A stretch of 64,000 bases of DNA, taken from positions 5,890,001 through 5,954,000 of the forward strand of contig NZ_CP107903.1 in the NCBI RefSeq assembly GCF_036013955.1, written 5' to 3'. Within the stretch, counting starts at the first letter, position 1. The number at the start of each line of letters is the position of its first letter. The notes beneath the pieces were generated by a model that did no database searches, was not told where the DNA came from, and saw only the letters and a program-made list of their open reading frames with translations. The DNA comes from Streptomyces sp. NBC_00459. GTDB lineage: Bacteria > Actinomycetota > Actinomycetes > Streptomycetales > Streptomycetaceae. Shown piece by piece: positions 1 through 8,054 of the stretch. The translations under genes and the position numbers were made by a program.

Positions 1-772
1 CGGAGATGATCTCCGCCTGGTCGGCGGCCAGCTTGGTGCGTGTCGTGGTCTCGACGGTGTCCCGTGGCAGGGCCTTGTCGAGGGCCGCCTTGAGGGCGGT
101 CTGGCTCGTCCCGGCCGCCGCCTTGACGTCGATCTCGTCGTACGTGCCCACCTTGCCGAAGAGCCGCTGCGCGGTCGCCGTGTCGAAGAGGGCGAGGCTG
201 CCGCCCGCCGTCACGTTGCCGTCGTCCGTGGTGAAGATGCCGGAGAGGGTGGGGGAGAGCACCGGGCCGTCCACCGACAGGCGCACGGTGTCGCCGACCT
301 TGTAGCCGGCCCGGTCGGCGGTCTTCGCGTCGAGGGCGACCTGGCCGGCCCCCTTGGGCGCGGCGCCGTCCGTCAACGGGTAGCGGGCGTCCTTGCCGCC
401 CCAGTAGTTCCCGCCCTGTGACTGGAAACCGTCGCCGACGAGCTTGCCGTCCTTGTCGGCGATGGCCGTGAAGCCGCTCACGACACCGATGACGGAGGCG
501 GCGCCCGGAACCTTCGCGGTCTCGTCGAGCAGGGCCTGCGTCAGTTCCGGCGTCTTGCCGATCTTGTCGCCCACATCGTCCCGGTAGCCCGGCTGCACGG
601 CGACGTCGACCTGGTCGAAGCCCTTGGCGGAGCTGTTCTGGAGGGCGTTCGAGAGGGTGTTGGTGAAGACCAGGGTCCCGGACACGAAGGCGACGCCGAG
701 CATCACGGCGAGCACGGTCATCAGGAGTCTGGCCTTGTGCGCGAGTACGTTGCGCAGGGCGGTACGGAACAT
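1..772 (-). CDS. ABC transporter permease (FtsX/MacB-like), C-terminus cut by window edge
   Basis: Membrane subunit of an ABC exporter, made with the ATPase encoded just upstream. The start at 772 gives MFRTALRNVLAHKARLL, the short basic leader typical of FtsX/MacB permeases, followed by a hydrophobic segment (about residues 15-37, VLAVMLGVAFVSGTLVF). A long extracytoplasmic segment follows and runs off the window after about 257 residues; it looks like the MacB periplasmic core domain. The C-terminal membrane segments lie outside the window. It is read after the ATPase gene with an 87-bp gap, so one operon is likely. The substrate cannot be told; lipoprotein release, antimicrobial export or cell-wall signalling are all possible. 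Confidence 0.85.
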   Translation of the reverse strand, partial: MFRTALRNVLAHKARLLMTVLAVMLGVAFVSGTLVFTNTLSNALQNSSAKGFDQVDVAVQPGYRDDVGDKIGKTPELTQALLDETAKVPGAASVIGVVSGFTAIADKDGKLVGDGFQSQGGNYWGGKDARYPLTDGAAPKGAGQVALDAKTADRAGYKVGDTVRLSVDGPVLSPTLSGIFTTDDGNVTAGGSLALFDTATAQRLFGKVGTYDEIDVKAAAGTSQTALKAALDKALPRDTVETTTRTKLAADQAEIIS

Positions 773-859
773 GGGGTGTCGTCTCAGTCCGTCGGGTGAG
801 GTGAAAAGAGGGAAGGCAAAGAGGGAAGGCCCAGAAGGCCTACGGAAACTGAGGGAGCG

Positions 860-1636
860 TCAGCTGGTGCGGACGGTCCTCGTGTCCAACCGCTTCATGC
901 GGTCCAGGACGCCGTCCGCCGTCGGGCCGTACAGCTCGTCCACGATCCTGCCGTCCGCGAGGAAGACCACCCGGTCCGCGTACGCCGCCGCCACCGGGTC
1001 GTGGGTGACCATCACGACCGTCTGCCCCAGCTCCCGTACGGAGTTGCGCAGGAAGCCCAGCACCTCGGCGCCCGCGCGGGAGTCGAGGTTTCCGGTCGGT
1101 TCGTCGCCGAAGATGATGTCGGGGCGGGAGGCCAGGGCCCGGGCCACGGCGACGCGCTGCTGCTGGCCGCCGGAGAGCTGGGACGGGCGGTGGCGGAGCC
1201 GGTCGGCGAGTCCGATCATCGAGATCACCGAATCCAGCCACTCCTTGTCCGGCTTGCGGCCCGCGATGTCCATCGGGAGGGTGATGTTCTCCAGGGCGGT
1301 CAGCGTCGGCAGCAGGTTGAACGCCTGGAAGATGAAGCCGATCTTGTCCCGGCGGAGCTTGGTGAGCTGCTTGTCCTTGAGCGAGCCCAGCTCGGTGTCG
1401 CCGATGCGCACGGAGCCGGACGAGAAGGAGTCCAGGCCCGCCACGCAGTGCATCAGCGTGGACTTGCCGGAGCCGGACGGGCCCATGATCGCGGTGAACT
1501 CGGCCTGCTTGAAGTCGACGGAGACCCGGTCGAGGGCGACGACCTGTGTCTCCCCCTGTCCGTAGACCTTGGACAGCTCCGTGGCGCGGGCGGCCACCGT
1601 GGTGGTGGTCCGGTCGGCGAGGGGGGTGGTGGTCAC
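860..1636 (-). CDS. ABC transporter ATP-binding protein (MacB/LolD type)
   Basis: ATPase partner of the downstream permease, 258 residues. All nucleotide-binding motifs are intact: Walker A GPSGSGKST (52-60), Q-loop Gln near 104, signature LSGGQQQR (154-161), Walker B IIFGDEP (174-180) and the H-loop His near 212. The open frame extends upstream to 1990, but that part has no family resemblance. I chose GTG at 1636 because AGGAG lies just upstream and family similarity begins there (TTTVAARATELSKVYG). The short C-terminal tail beyond the H-loop is usual for this class. Stand-alone ATPase plus FtsX-like permease pairs are commonly controlled by two-component systems, but no regulator gene is visible here. 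Confidence 0.9.
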   Translation of the reverse strand: MTTTPLADRTTTTVAARATELSKVYGQGETQVVALDRVSVDFKQAEFTAIMGPSGSGKSTLMHCVAGLDSFSSGSVRIGDTELGSLKDKQLTKLRRDKIGFIFQAFNLLPTLTALENITLPMDIAGRKPDKEWLDSVISMIGLADRLRHRPSQLSGGQQQRVAVARALASRPDIIFGDEPTGNLDSRAGAEVLGFLRNSVRELGQTVVMVTHDPVAAAYADRVVFLADGRIVDELYGPTADGVLDRMKRLDTRTVRTS

Positions 1637-1805
1637 GGGTGGGGCTCCTGTCGGGACGGCGGTGCGCGGCGATGGGCCAGATGTGTGACGGGCCCGGGTT
1701 CGAGGTCCGAAGCTCGTGAACCCATCGTCATGGCCCGAGGTCGCCGTGTAGTCAGCCGTTGTTCCGGTTCCGAAGGCAGACTCGGGACGGACCCGGGGGG
1801 CCCGT

Positions 1806-1823
1806 GTCATACCTGGGGATGAC
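1806..1823. promoter_or_regulatory. Inverted repeat upstream of the ABC operon
   Basis: GTCAT (1806-1810) and ATGAC (1819-1823) form 5-bp arms separated by 8 bp, about 170 bp upstream of the ABC ATPase start. The spacing suits a dimeric regulator. This is a sequence observation only; arms this short can arise by chance. Confidence 0.25.
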
Positions 1824-1968
1824 GGTCGTCCCCTAGACCCTCCGGACGCTGCCATGGCAAGAACAGGTGGAGCCCCCTTGTTCGTACGGTGAAATTCCGT
1901 CATTCCGCATGCGCGCCGGGCCGCCTCGCGAAAGGCTATTGGCAAGTGCGGATGGCTCGTTCCAGGTG

Positions 1969-1996
1969 CTGATGCACCCTCAGAAGTCAATAAAAT
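1969..1996 (+). promoter_or_regulatory. Possible promoter upstream of bldA
   Basis: CTGATG (1969-1974), 16 bp, then TAAAAT (1991-1996) is the most AT-rich promoter-like pair in the 1637-2077 gap and points towards the tRNA gene. It lies about 80 bp upstream of the mature tRNA 5' end, so processing of a leader would be required. The rest of the gap shows no gene. Confidence 0.3.
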
Positions 1997-2077
1997 AAGA
2001 CAACATCGGGGCCCTCACCCGCAGTTCGGGTGGGGCGTCCCGATAGGCTCGGAACCTCGATGCGGAGCCCAGGGCCT

Positions 2078-2161
2078 GCCCGGATGGTGGAATGCAGACA
2101 CGGCGAGCTTAAACCTCGCTGCCCCTTCGCGGGCGTGCCGGTTCAAGTCCGGCTCCGGGCA
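2078..2161 (+). tRNA. bldA: tRNA-Leu(UAA), bldA
   Basis: Class II tRNA with a long variable arm. The acceptor stem GCCCGGA (2078-2084) pairs exactly with TCCGGGC (2154-2160), with discriminator A at 2161 and no encoded CCA. The anticodon stem GCGAG/CTCGC (2103-2107/2115-2119) encloses loop CTTAAAC with anticodon TAA at 2110-2112. The T-arm contains GTTCAAGTC. In Streptomyces this is the only tRNA that reads the rare UUA leucine codon; loss of bldA blocks aerial growth and much antibiotic production (established knowledge). By eye I found no in-frame TTA codon in the genes of this window, so its neighbours do not appear to be direct targets. Confidence 0.97.
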
Positions 2162-2225
2162 CTTCCGACTGCTGTATGCCGGATTTGTCGGTGCTGCCTC
2201 CATTGAGGACTTCATCGCGGAACCG

Positions 2226-2254
2226 TTGACAGCGGGCGTGTGCGGTCAGACACT
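2226..2254 (+). promoter_or_regulatory. Possible pobA promoter
   Basis: A consensus TTGACA (2226-2231) is followed after 17 bp by GACACT (2249-2254), a weak -10. The start codon lies about 75 bp downstream. The -35 is strong, the -10 poor, so confidence is modest. Confidence 0.35.
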
Positions 2255-2330
2255 CATCACAGAGAGTTCGTGAAGAAAATTTCACCACACGAACACATCG
2301 GGTGGCCGAACCGCACGAAGGGAACGACCG

Positions 2331-3506
2331 ATGCGTACCACCGTCGGCATCATCGGAGCCGGCCCCGCCGGGCTCCTGCTCGCCCGGCTGCTCCACAACG
2401 CCGGAATCGACTCGGTCGTCCTGGAGAGCCGCGACCGGGAGTACGTGGAGCGGCGGCAGCGGGCCGGGATCCTGGAGCAGGGCACCGTCGACGTGCTGCG
2501 GGCGGCCGGGGCCGGCGCACGCATGGACCGGGAGGGCCTGCGCCACGACGGCATCGAGCTGCGCTACGACAAAAAGCGCCACCGCGTCGACTTCCCCGCG
2601 CTCACCGGCGGCCGGTCCGTGATGGTGTACGCGCAGACCGAGGTCTGCAAGGACCTCATCGCCCTCCAGCAGGCGGAGGGCGGCCCGCTGCTCTTCGAGG
2701 CGGAGGCGCTCGGGGTCGAGGGGGCCGACAGCGGCAGCCCGCGCGTGCGGTTCCGGCACGAGGGGCGCGAGGACGTACTGGAGTGCGAGTACGTCGTCGG
2801 GTGCGACGGCTTCTGGGGGGTGGCCCGTACGGCGATCCCCACCGAACTCACCCGGGTCTTCGAACGGTCGTACCCCTTCGGCTGGCTCGGCATCCTCGCC
2901 GACGTACCGCCCTCGCACGACGAACTGGTCTACGCCCGCCATGACCGTGGCTTCGCCCTCCTGTCCATGCGCTCCCCGTCCGTCTCCCGCCTCTACCTCC
3001 AGGTGCCGGACGGCACGGACGCCGACGAATGGAGCAACGAGGAGATCTGGGACGAGCTGGAGCGCCGCTTCGAGACCGCCGACGGCTGGAAGCTCGACCG
3101 CGGGCCCATCACCCAGAAGTCCGTGACACCGATGCGGAGTTACGTCCACGAGCCGATGCGGTACGGACGGCTGTTCCTGGCCGGGGACGCCGCGCACATC
3201 GTGCCGCCCACCGGCGCCAAGGGGCTCAACCTCGCCGTCGGGGACGTCGTGACCTTCGCACGCGCACTCGCGCACGAGAAGGAGACGGGGTCGGCGCGGC
3301 TGCTCGACGCCTACTCCGAGACCTGTCTGCGCCGCGTCTGGCAGGCCGAGCGGTTCTCGTACGACATGACGACCCTTCTGCACCGGACCCCGGACGCCAC
3401 CCCCTTCGAGGACAGGCTCCAGCTGGCCCGGCTGGAGCGGATCGCCGGCGCCCGTTCGGCGGAGACCGACCTCGCCGAGGGGTACACGGGATTCCCCCTT
3501 GAGTGA
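2331..3506 (+). CDS. pobA: 4-hydroxybenzoate 3-monooxygenase (PobA)
   Basis: FAD-dependent aromatic hydroxylase that converts 4-hydroxybenzoate to protocatechuate with NAD(P)H and O2, feeding the beta-ketoadipate pathway. At 391 residues it matches the roughly 394 of the Pseudomonas enzyme. The N-terminal FAD fingerprint GAGPAGLLLARLL begins at residue 9, the middle DG-type motif reads VVGCDGFWG, and GDAAHIVPPTGAKGLNLA near 284 is the second FAD-ribityl motif. ATG at 2331 follows GAAGGGA. It lies alone between bldA and a membrane-protein gene; no protocatechuate genes are adjacent. A possible promoter with TTGACA at 2226-2231 lies upstream. The substrate assignment rests on close resemblance to PobA rather than general hydroxylases. 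Confidence 0.9.
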   Translation: MRTTVGIIGAGPAGLLLARLLHNAGIDSVVLESRDREYVERRQRAGILEQGTVDVLRAAGAGARMDREGLRHDGIELRYDKKRHRVDFPALTGGRSVMVYAQTEVCKDLIALQQAEGGPLLFEAEALGVEGADSGSPRVRFRHEGREDVLECEYVVGCDGFWGVARTAIPTELTRVFERSYPFGWLGILADVPPSHDELVYARHDRGFALLSMRSPSVSRLYLQVPDGTDADEWSNEEIWDELERRFETADGWKLDRGPITQKSVTPMRSYVHEPMRYGRLFLAGDAAHIVPPTGAKGLNLAVGDVVTFARALAHEKETGSARLLDAYSETCLRRVWQAERFSYDMTTLLHRTPDATPFEDRLQLARLERIAGARSAETDLAEGYTGFPLE

Positions 3507-3675
3507 CTCCACTGGATCAGCGCGCGGTCTCGGCTCTGTACCGGGTTGGTCATGGTCCTGGGGCTCCGTAGCCGGGAATGAGAGGGCCGCGTAGCGTGTT
3601 CGCGACAGGACAAGGGAAAGATCCTCCCCAAGCACTAGGGTCAATCCTTTGCCCACCTATTACTCTTGAGCCCAA

Positions 3676-3692
3676 GGCCACGCAGTGTGGCC
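3676..3692 (+). other. Small hairpin directly before the BaxI-like gene SD
   Basis: GGCCAC (3676-3681) and GTGGCC (3687-3692) form a perfect 6-bp stem with a 5-nt loop, ending only 2 nt before GGAGGA of the ribosome binding site. It could tune translation initiation. The rest of 3507-3705 holds no recognisable gene. Confidence 0.35.
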
Positions 3693-3705
3693 ATGGAGGA
3701 GTGAA

Positions 3706-4608
3706 ATGAGGAGCAGCAACCCGGTCTTCTCGCGACGGGGGTTCAGCCGCGACAACGGCTACGCGGGCTTCAACACCGCGCCGCAGGCCGGGGGCGTCGG
3801 TACGCAGTCGGGCAACCCGTACGCGGACCAGCAGGCCCAGCAGGGCGGCAACCCGTACGCGACCAACCCCTACGCCCAGCAGGACCTTCAGCACGGCGCA
3901 CCGCCGCAGGCCCCGGTCTCCACCGGCCGGATGACGATGGACGACGTCGTCATGCGGACCGCCACCACTCTTGGTGTGCTGGTCGTCACGGCGGCGCTCG
4001 CCTGGGCACTCCTGCCGGTCGACGACGCGAACATCAACCGGTCCTACGGCATCGCCATCGGCGCCGGTCTGGTCGCGATGGTCCTGGGCCTCGTCCAGTC
4101 CTTCAAGCGCAAGGCCTCGCCCGCGCTGATCGTGACGTACGCGGCGCTCGAGGGTGTCTTCCTCGGTGTCATCTCCAGCGTCGTCGACAACCGCATCGCG
4201 AGCGGCGCGGCCATGCAGGCCGTGATCGGCACGATGGCGGTCTTCACCGCCGTACTCGTGGCGTACAAGGCGGGCTGGATCCGCGTCAACCGCCGCTTCT
4301 ACGGCTTCGTGATGGCGGCCGCGCTCGGCTTCGTGCTGCTGATGGCCGTGAACCTCCTGTTCGCGGTGTTCGGCGGCGGTGACGGCCTCGGCTTCCGCAG
4401 CGGCGGCCTCGGCATCATGTTCGGCATCATCGGCATCCTGCTCGGTGCGTGCTTCCTCGCCCTCGACTTCAAGCAGGTCGAGGACGGCATCGCCTACGGC
4501 GCGCCGCGCGAGGAGGCCTGGCTCGCCGCCTTCGGCCTCACGATGACGCTGGTCTGGATCTACATGGAGTTCCTGCGGCTGATCGCGATCCTGCAGGGCA
4601 ACGACTAG
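3706..4608 (+). CDS. Bax inhibitor-1/YccA-like integral membrane protein
   Basis: 300-residue membrane protein. The first 75 residues are hydrophilic and rich in Asn, Pro, Tyr and Gln, with repeated NPYA units (GNPYADQQ, GNPYATNPYAQQ). Seven or so hydrophobic segments follow, from TLGVLVVTAALAW near residue 87 to the C-terminal TLVWIYMEFLRLIAIL. The pattern and the FKQVEDGIAYGAPREEAW stretch fit the actinobacterial BaxI_1 branch of the BI-1 family, whose bacterial members are implicated in ion leak or protease control but whose role here is unknown. ATG at 3706 follows GGAGGA; upstream in-frame starts lack a good SD. It ends at a strong bidirectional terminator. Confidence 0.85.
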   Translation: MRSSNPVFSRRGFSRDNGYAGFNTAPQAGGVGTQSGNPYADQQAQQGGNPYATNPYAQQDLQHGAPPQAPVSTGRMTMDDVVMRTATTLGVLVVTAALAWALLPVDDANINRSYGIAIGAGLVAMVLGLVQSFKRKASPALIVTYAALEGVFLGVISSVVDNRIASGAAMQAVIGTMAVFTAVLVAYKAGWIRVNRRFYGFVMAAALGFVLLMAVNLLFAVFGGGDGLGFRSGGLGIMFGIIGILLGACFLALDFKQVEDGIAYGAPREEAWLAAFGLTMTLVWIYMEFLRLIAILQGND

Positions 4609-4646
4609 TAACCGGTACGACGGCCGGTAGCTGTCGTACAGGCAAC

Positions 4647-4680
4647 GGAAGGGCCCCGGGAGCACTCCCGGGGCCCTTCC
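4647..4680. terminator. Bidirectional terminator
   Basis: A perfect 15-bp stem (4647-4661 with 4666-4680) closes a GCAC loop between two convergent genes. There is no long T-run, as is usual in Streptomyces. Confidence 0.8.
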
Positions 4681-4729
4681 GCTCGTCGTGGTGTCGGTGT
4701 GCGCCTCGGTCTCCCGGAGAGCTGTGCTC

Positions 4730-4960
4730 TCAGAGGAACTTGCGCGCGGCCCTCCTCAGGTCGTACTCGTGAATGATCGCCTTGGCGTGGCCGTACGCGA
4801 GATTGTGCTCGTGCCGGAGCCAGCTGACCTTCTCCTCGAAGCGGAAGAGGGAGGGGCCTTCGTCGACGGTGCGCAACCAGTCGGAGACTTCACGACCGGT
4901 GCAGTGGGGGATGCGGGCGAGCATGTTGCGGTGGGTCTCCTCGGAGAGGACGTGGGACAT
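4730..4960 (-). CDS. Small DUF4287-like protein
   Basis: 76-residue soluble protein. The C-terminal half, WLRHEHNLAYGHAKAIIHEYD, resembles the end of DUF4287 proteins, where a helix followed by a GHA-type motif is conserved; function is unknown. ATG at 4960 begins MSHVLSEETHRN; the frame extends far upstream without resemblance. It converges on the BaxI-like gene across a shared terminator and diverges from the 5065 gene across about 100 bp that must hold both promoters. Confidence 0.7.
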   Translation of the reverse strand: MSHVLSEETHRNMLARIPHCTGREVSDWLRTVDEGPSLFRFEEKVSWLRHEHNLAYGHAKAIIHEYDLRRAARKFL

Positions 4961-5064
4961 CGGCGCCTCCGGACGCAAAGGGGATGTAAGCCGGTCCTTC
5001 ACGCCACGGTGCCTGAGGGTTGGGTCGTTGGCAACAGTCCGGTTGCGACGCGTAGTCTCGCGGC

Positions 5065-5376
5065 GTGCTCGATACCTCGCCTTTGACGCTTGCAGTGGAT
5101 CACTTTGCCGACCGGTTGCGGGCGGCGCCGCAGAGTCGGTTGCAGAGGGGAGCCGCGGCGGAGGCGTTGGGGCTGGCCAGGGAGTTGGCACGGCGTGCCC
5201 AGCTGTTGGAGTCGCCGGGGGACGAGCCTCGGACCATGCCTGATGTGGGGATGTTCGCCGCGGCGGATCAGGTGACGGTCGCCGCGCACGATCTGGCGAT
5301 GGTGTTGCGGGGGGAGGGTGAGCTGGCCTCGGTGCTCACCCTGGTCGCGGAGGCTCAGCAGCGGGCCGGGGTCTGA
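5065..5376 (+). CDS. Conserved hypothetical helical protein (103 aa)
   Basis: GTG at 5065 opens a 103-residue frame with alternating hydrophobic heptads (LAVDHFADRLRAAPQSRLQ, then AAEALGLARELARRAQLLE) and no Cys, signal peptide or membrane segment. I do not recognise a family; it looks like an all-alpha actinobacterial protein of unknown function. Codon use (GC at third positions) fits a real gene. It stands alone between two minus-strand genes. Confidence 0.6.
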   Translation: MLDTSPLTLAVDHFADRLRAAPQSRLQRGAAAEALGLARELARRAQLLESPGDEPRTMPDVGMFAAADQVTVAAHDLAMVLRGEGELASVLTLVAEAQQRAGV

Positions 5377-5469
5377 CCGGTTCGTTCTCGGCCGGCCTTC
5401 TGCCGGTGGAGTCGAAGAGCTCGGCTCCCCTCGCTCCTGCACCTGCGAAACACACGGCACGCACCACGA

Positions 5470-6267
5470 CTACAGGGACGCTATGACCCTGTCCGCGAGT
5501 ACGTACACCGTTTCCTCGCCGCATTCGAAGGTCAGGGCGTAGGCGCCCGAGATGCCCGAGCCGCCGAGGAGGACCGGGGCCTCGCCCGTGCGCAGGGCCG
5601 CGGAGAGGCGTTCCGCCGTCTCGCGGTGGCCCGGGGTCATGCAGAGGGTCGTGCCGTCGGTGAAGACGTAGACGTCGAGGGTGCCCAGGGGGCCGGGTCG
5701 GACGTCGGCCAGGGCGGTGCGCGACTCGGCGAGGTCCTCCAGGCAGGCGACCGTACGTTCGTGGTCGTTCACGATGGGCGACTGGGCCGGTACGAAGTCG
5801 GGGTGCGAGGGGTGCCGGCGCCGGGCGGCGGCCAGTTCGGCGGACTCTCCCGCGAACTCGTCGGTGTCCGTGCTGGACTCGGTCACCGGCTCCAGGGACT
5901 CCAGGCCCGCGAAGTCCGCCGAGCGCGGCAGGAACAACTCGCTGTCGGGGAGGCCGAGCAGGGAGGGGGCGTCGGAGGCGTCACGTGCCTCCTGGGCGGC
6001 CCAGAAGGCACGCGCCTCGGCGAGCTCCCGCTCCCGCTCCTCGGCGAGCGCCTCGGCCACGGCGGCGCGTATCCGGTCGGTGTCGCCGGGAGTGCGGGCC
6101 TGCGGCACGAGACCGTGCGCGCCGACGGCGAGACTCTGGGCGGCGAGCTCGGCATGCAGGGCCGCGATCTGTCGACGCAGCCCCAGCAGGGTGCGCAGAA
6201 CGGCGACGCCCACAGCCGTGGTGATGGTGGCTGTGGCGAGCAGCAGAGCAAGAGGCGTAGCGCTCAC
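5470..6267 (-). CDS. Membrane-anchored hypothetical protein with coiled region
   Basis: 265 residues. An N-terminal hydrophobic segment (about 5-28, LALLLATATITTAVGVAVL) is followed by LLGLRRQIAALHAELAAQ, a probable short coiled coil, then a charged Ala/Glu-rich linker. A C-terminal globular part contains FTDGTTLCMTPGHRETAERLS and ends ECGEETVYVLADRVIASL. The layout suggests a single-pass protein with a cytoplasmic domain. I do not recognise the family. The stop TAG lies at 5470-5472 and the start ATG at 6267. A thiolase gene lies upstream on the same strand, separated by a terminator, so it is probably transcribed alone. Confidence 0.7.
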   Translation of the reverse strand: MSATPLALLLATATITTAVGVAVLRTLLGLRRQIAALHAELAAQSLAVGAHGLVPQARTPGDTDRIRAAVAEALAEERERELAEARAFWAAQEARDASDAPSLLGLPDSELFLPRSADFAGLESLEPVTESSTDTDEFAGESAELAAARRRHPSHPDFVPAQSPIVNDHERTVACLEDLAESRTALADVRPGPLGTLDVYVFTDGTTLCMTPGHRETAERLSAALRTGEAPVLLGGSGISGAYALTFECGEETVYVLADRVIASL

Positions 6268-6465
6268 TGACGTACTCCCGGTTCAAAGTCGACCCCCGAC
6301 TTCCTACATCAGCTTGAAGGGTGGACTAACCACCTGTCAGTGCGTAACGTCACGAAACGGACAGGACTTTGGGCCCGGGGTTTGGTATCGAACCTGCCTT
6401 GACCTGCGCAAATACCTCGCCAGAGCGAGATAGGTCACATCCTGGGGGAGATTGGATCACAAAAC

Positions 6466-6500
6466 GGCCCAGAACCCCGGTGGTTACAGGGTTCCGGGCC
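6466..6500. terminator. Terminator hairpin after the thiolase gene
   Basis: GGCCC-A-GAACCC (6466-6477) pairs with GGGTTC-C-GGGCC (6489-6500), giving 11 bp with one mismatch. It lies just downstream of the thiolase stop on the minus strand. The 6268-6465 stretch, upstream of the 5470-6267 gene, shows no gene. Confidence 0.7.
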
Positions 6501-6574
6501 GCTTTCTCACTCGGTGCGTCCGCTCGACTACCGAAACGATTCCGCCAGTTGGGGACCGACGGCGGTGCGATGGC

Positions 6575-7795
6575 TCAGCTGAGGCGCTCGATGACCATCG
6601 CCATGCCCTGGCCGCCGCCGACGCACATCGTCTCCAGGCCGAACTGCTTGTCGTGGAACTGGAGGGAGTTGATGAGCGTGCCGGTGATCCGGGCGCCCGT
6701 CATGCCGAAGGGGTGGCCCACGGCGATGGCGCCGCCGTTGACGTTCAGCTTCTCCAGCGGGAGGCCGAGGTCGCGGTAGGAGGGGATCACCTGGGCGGCG
6801 AACGCCTCGTTGATCTCGGCCAGGTCGATGTCGTCGATGGTCAGGCCGGCGCGGCGCAGCGCCTGCTGGGACGCCTCGACCGGGCCGAGGCCCATGATCT
6901 CGGGGGAGAGGCCGGAGACACCGGTGGAGACGATGCGGGCCAGCGGGGTCAGGCCCAGCTCGGCGGCCTTCGTGTCGCTCATGATCACGACCGCCGCGGC
7001 GCCGTCGTTCAGCGGGCAGCAGTTGCCCGCCGTGACCAGCCCGTCCGGACGGAACACCGGCTTGAGTCCCTGGGTGCCCTCCAGGGTCACGCCCGCACGC
7101 GGACCGTCGTCCTTGCTGACGACCGTGCCGTCGGGCAGCGTCACCGGGGTGATCTCGCGCTCCCAGAAGCCGTTCTTGATGGCTTCCTCGGCGAGGTTCT
7201 GCGAACGGACACCGAACTCGTCCATGTCCAGACGCGTCACGCCCTTGATGCGGGCGAGGTTCTCGGCGGTCTGCCCCATCGAGATGTAGGCGTCCGGGAC
7301 GAGGCCGTCCTCGCGCGGGTCGTGCCACGAGGTGCCCTCCTGCTCCGCGACGGCGGCGGTACGGGCCTCGGCCTCGGCGAAGAGCGGGTTGCGCGTGTCG
7401 GGCAGGGAGTCCGAGTTGCCCTTGGCGAACCGGGAGACCATCTCGACACCGGCCGAGATGAAGACGTCGCCCTCGCCCGCCTTGATGGCATGCAGTGCCA
7501 TGCGGGATGTCTGGAGCGACGACGAACAGTAACGGGTGATCGTGCAGCCCGGCAGGTAGTCCATGCCCATCTGTACGGCGACGATCCGCCCGAGGTTGTT
7601 GCCCTGCTCGCCGCCGGGCAGACCGCAGCCGAGCATCAGGTCGTCGATGTCCCGCGGGTCCAGCTCGGGGATCTTGGCCAGGGCGGCCTGGATGATCGTG
7701 GCGGTGAGATCGTCGGCGCGCAGCTCCTTGAGGGAGCCCTTGAAGGCGCGTCCGATGGGGGAGCGGGCGGTCGAGACGATGACGGCTTCCGGCAT
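6575..7795 (-). CDS. Acetyl-CoA acetyltransferase (thiolase)
   Basis: Thiolase of 406 residues that condenses or cleaves acyl-CoA (acetoacetyl-CoA formation or the last step of beta-oxidation). The nucleophilic Cys lies in [21 protein letters not shown] near residue 90. The C-terminal signatures [18 protein letters not shown] and [11 protein letters not shown] carry the catalytic His and second Cys. ATG at 7795 gives [18 protein letters not shown], the conserved start; the much longer open frame upstream is spurious. No partner 3-hydroxyacyl-CoA dehydrogenase is adjacent, so whether it serves degradation or biosynthesis is open. The region upstream (7796-7900) is AT-richer than its surroundings and probably holds the promoter. 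Confidence 0.93.
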   Translation of the reverse strand: MPEAVIVSTARSPIGRAFKGSLKELRADDLTATIIQAALAKIPELDPRDIDDLMLGCGLPGGEQGNNLGRIVAVQMGMDYLPGCTITRYCSSSLQTSRMALHAIKAGEGDVFISAGVEMVSRFAKGNSDSLPDTRNPLFAEAEARTAAVAEQEGTSWHDPREDGLVPDAYISMGQTAENLARIKGVTRLDMDEFGVRSQNLAEEAIKNGFWEREITPVTLPDGTVVSKDDGPRAGVTLEGTQGLKPVFRPDGLVTAGNCCPLNDGAAAVVIMSDTKAAELGLTPLARIVSTGVSGLSPEIMGLGPVEASQQALRRAGLTIDDIDLAEINEAFAAQVIPSYRDLGLPLEKLNVNGGAIAVGHPFGMTGARITGTLINSLQFHDKQFGLETMCVGGGQGMAMVIERLS

Positions 7796-7963
7796 GACGG
7801 CTCCATTGGCGACGAGGGTGTAGGCGGACCTGTAAGCAGACCTGGTTTGGAAGTTACCCGTACGTATGGCGTCGGTCACGGGTGTGGCGGTGTGACGCGG
7901 GCCGCACTTTTCTAAGCGCTTGCTCAGGAGGTCGGGGTGAGGGTGGCTCGCTGCCCCGTCGCG

Positions 7964-7991
7964 GCGGGGCCGCACATCCCTGCGGCCCCGC
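7964..7991. terminator. Hairpin after the SGNH hydrolase gene
   Basis: GCGGGGCCGCA (7964-7974) and TGCGGCCCCGC (7981-7991) form a perfect 11-bp stem with a 6-nt loop. It lies downstream of the hydrolase stop in the 7796-8054 gap, which otherwise holds only the thiolase promoter region. Confidence 0.65.
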
Positions 7992-8054
7992 GCCGCGTTC
8001 GGGGTGCGGGGCCGCATCAGGTACGGCTGCGGCGCTTCCACGCCCTCGCAGGCC

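Noticed and set aside
2015-2215. 66-codon frame over the bldA gene
   Set aside because: It is antisense to the tRNA and its codon pattern is not gene-like.
2078-2330. tRNA 3' end as an integration site for a mobile element
   Set aside because: No integrase, direct repeat of the tRNA end or foreign gene block follows; the next gene is pobA.
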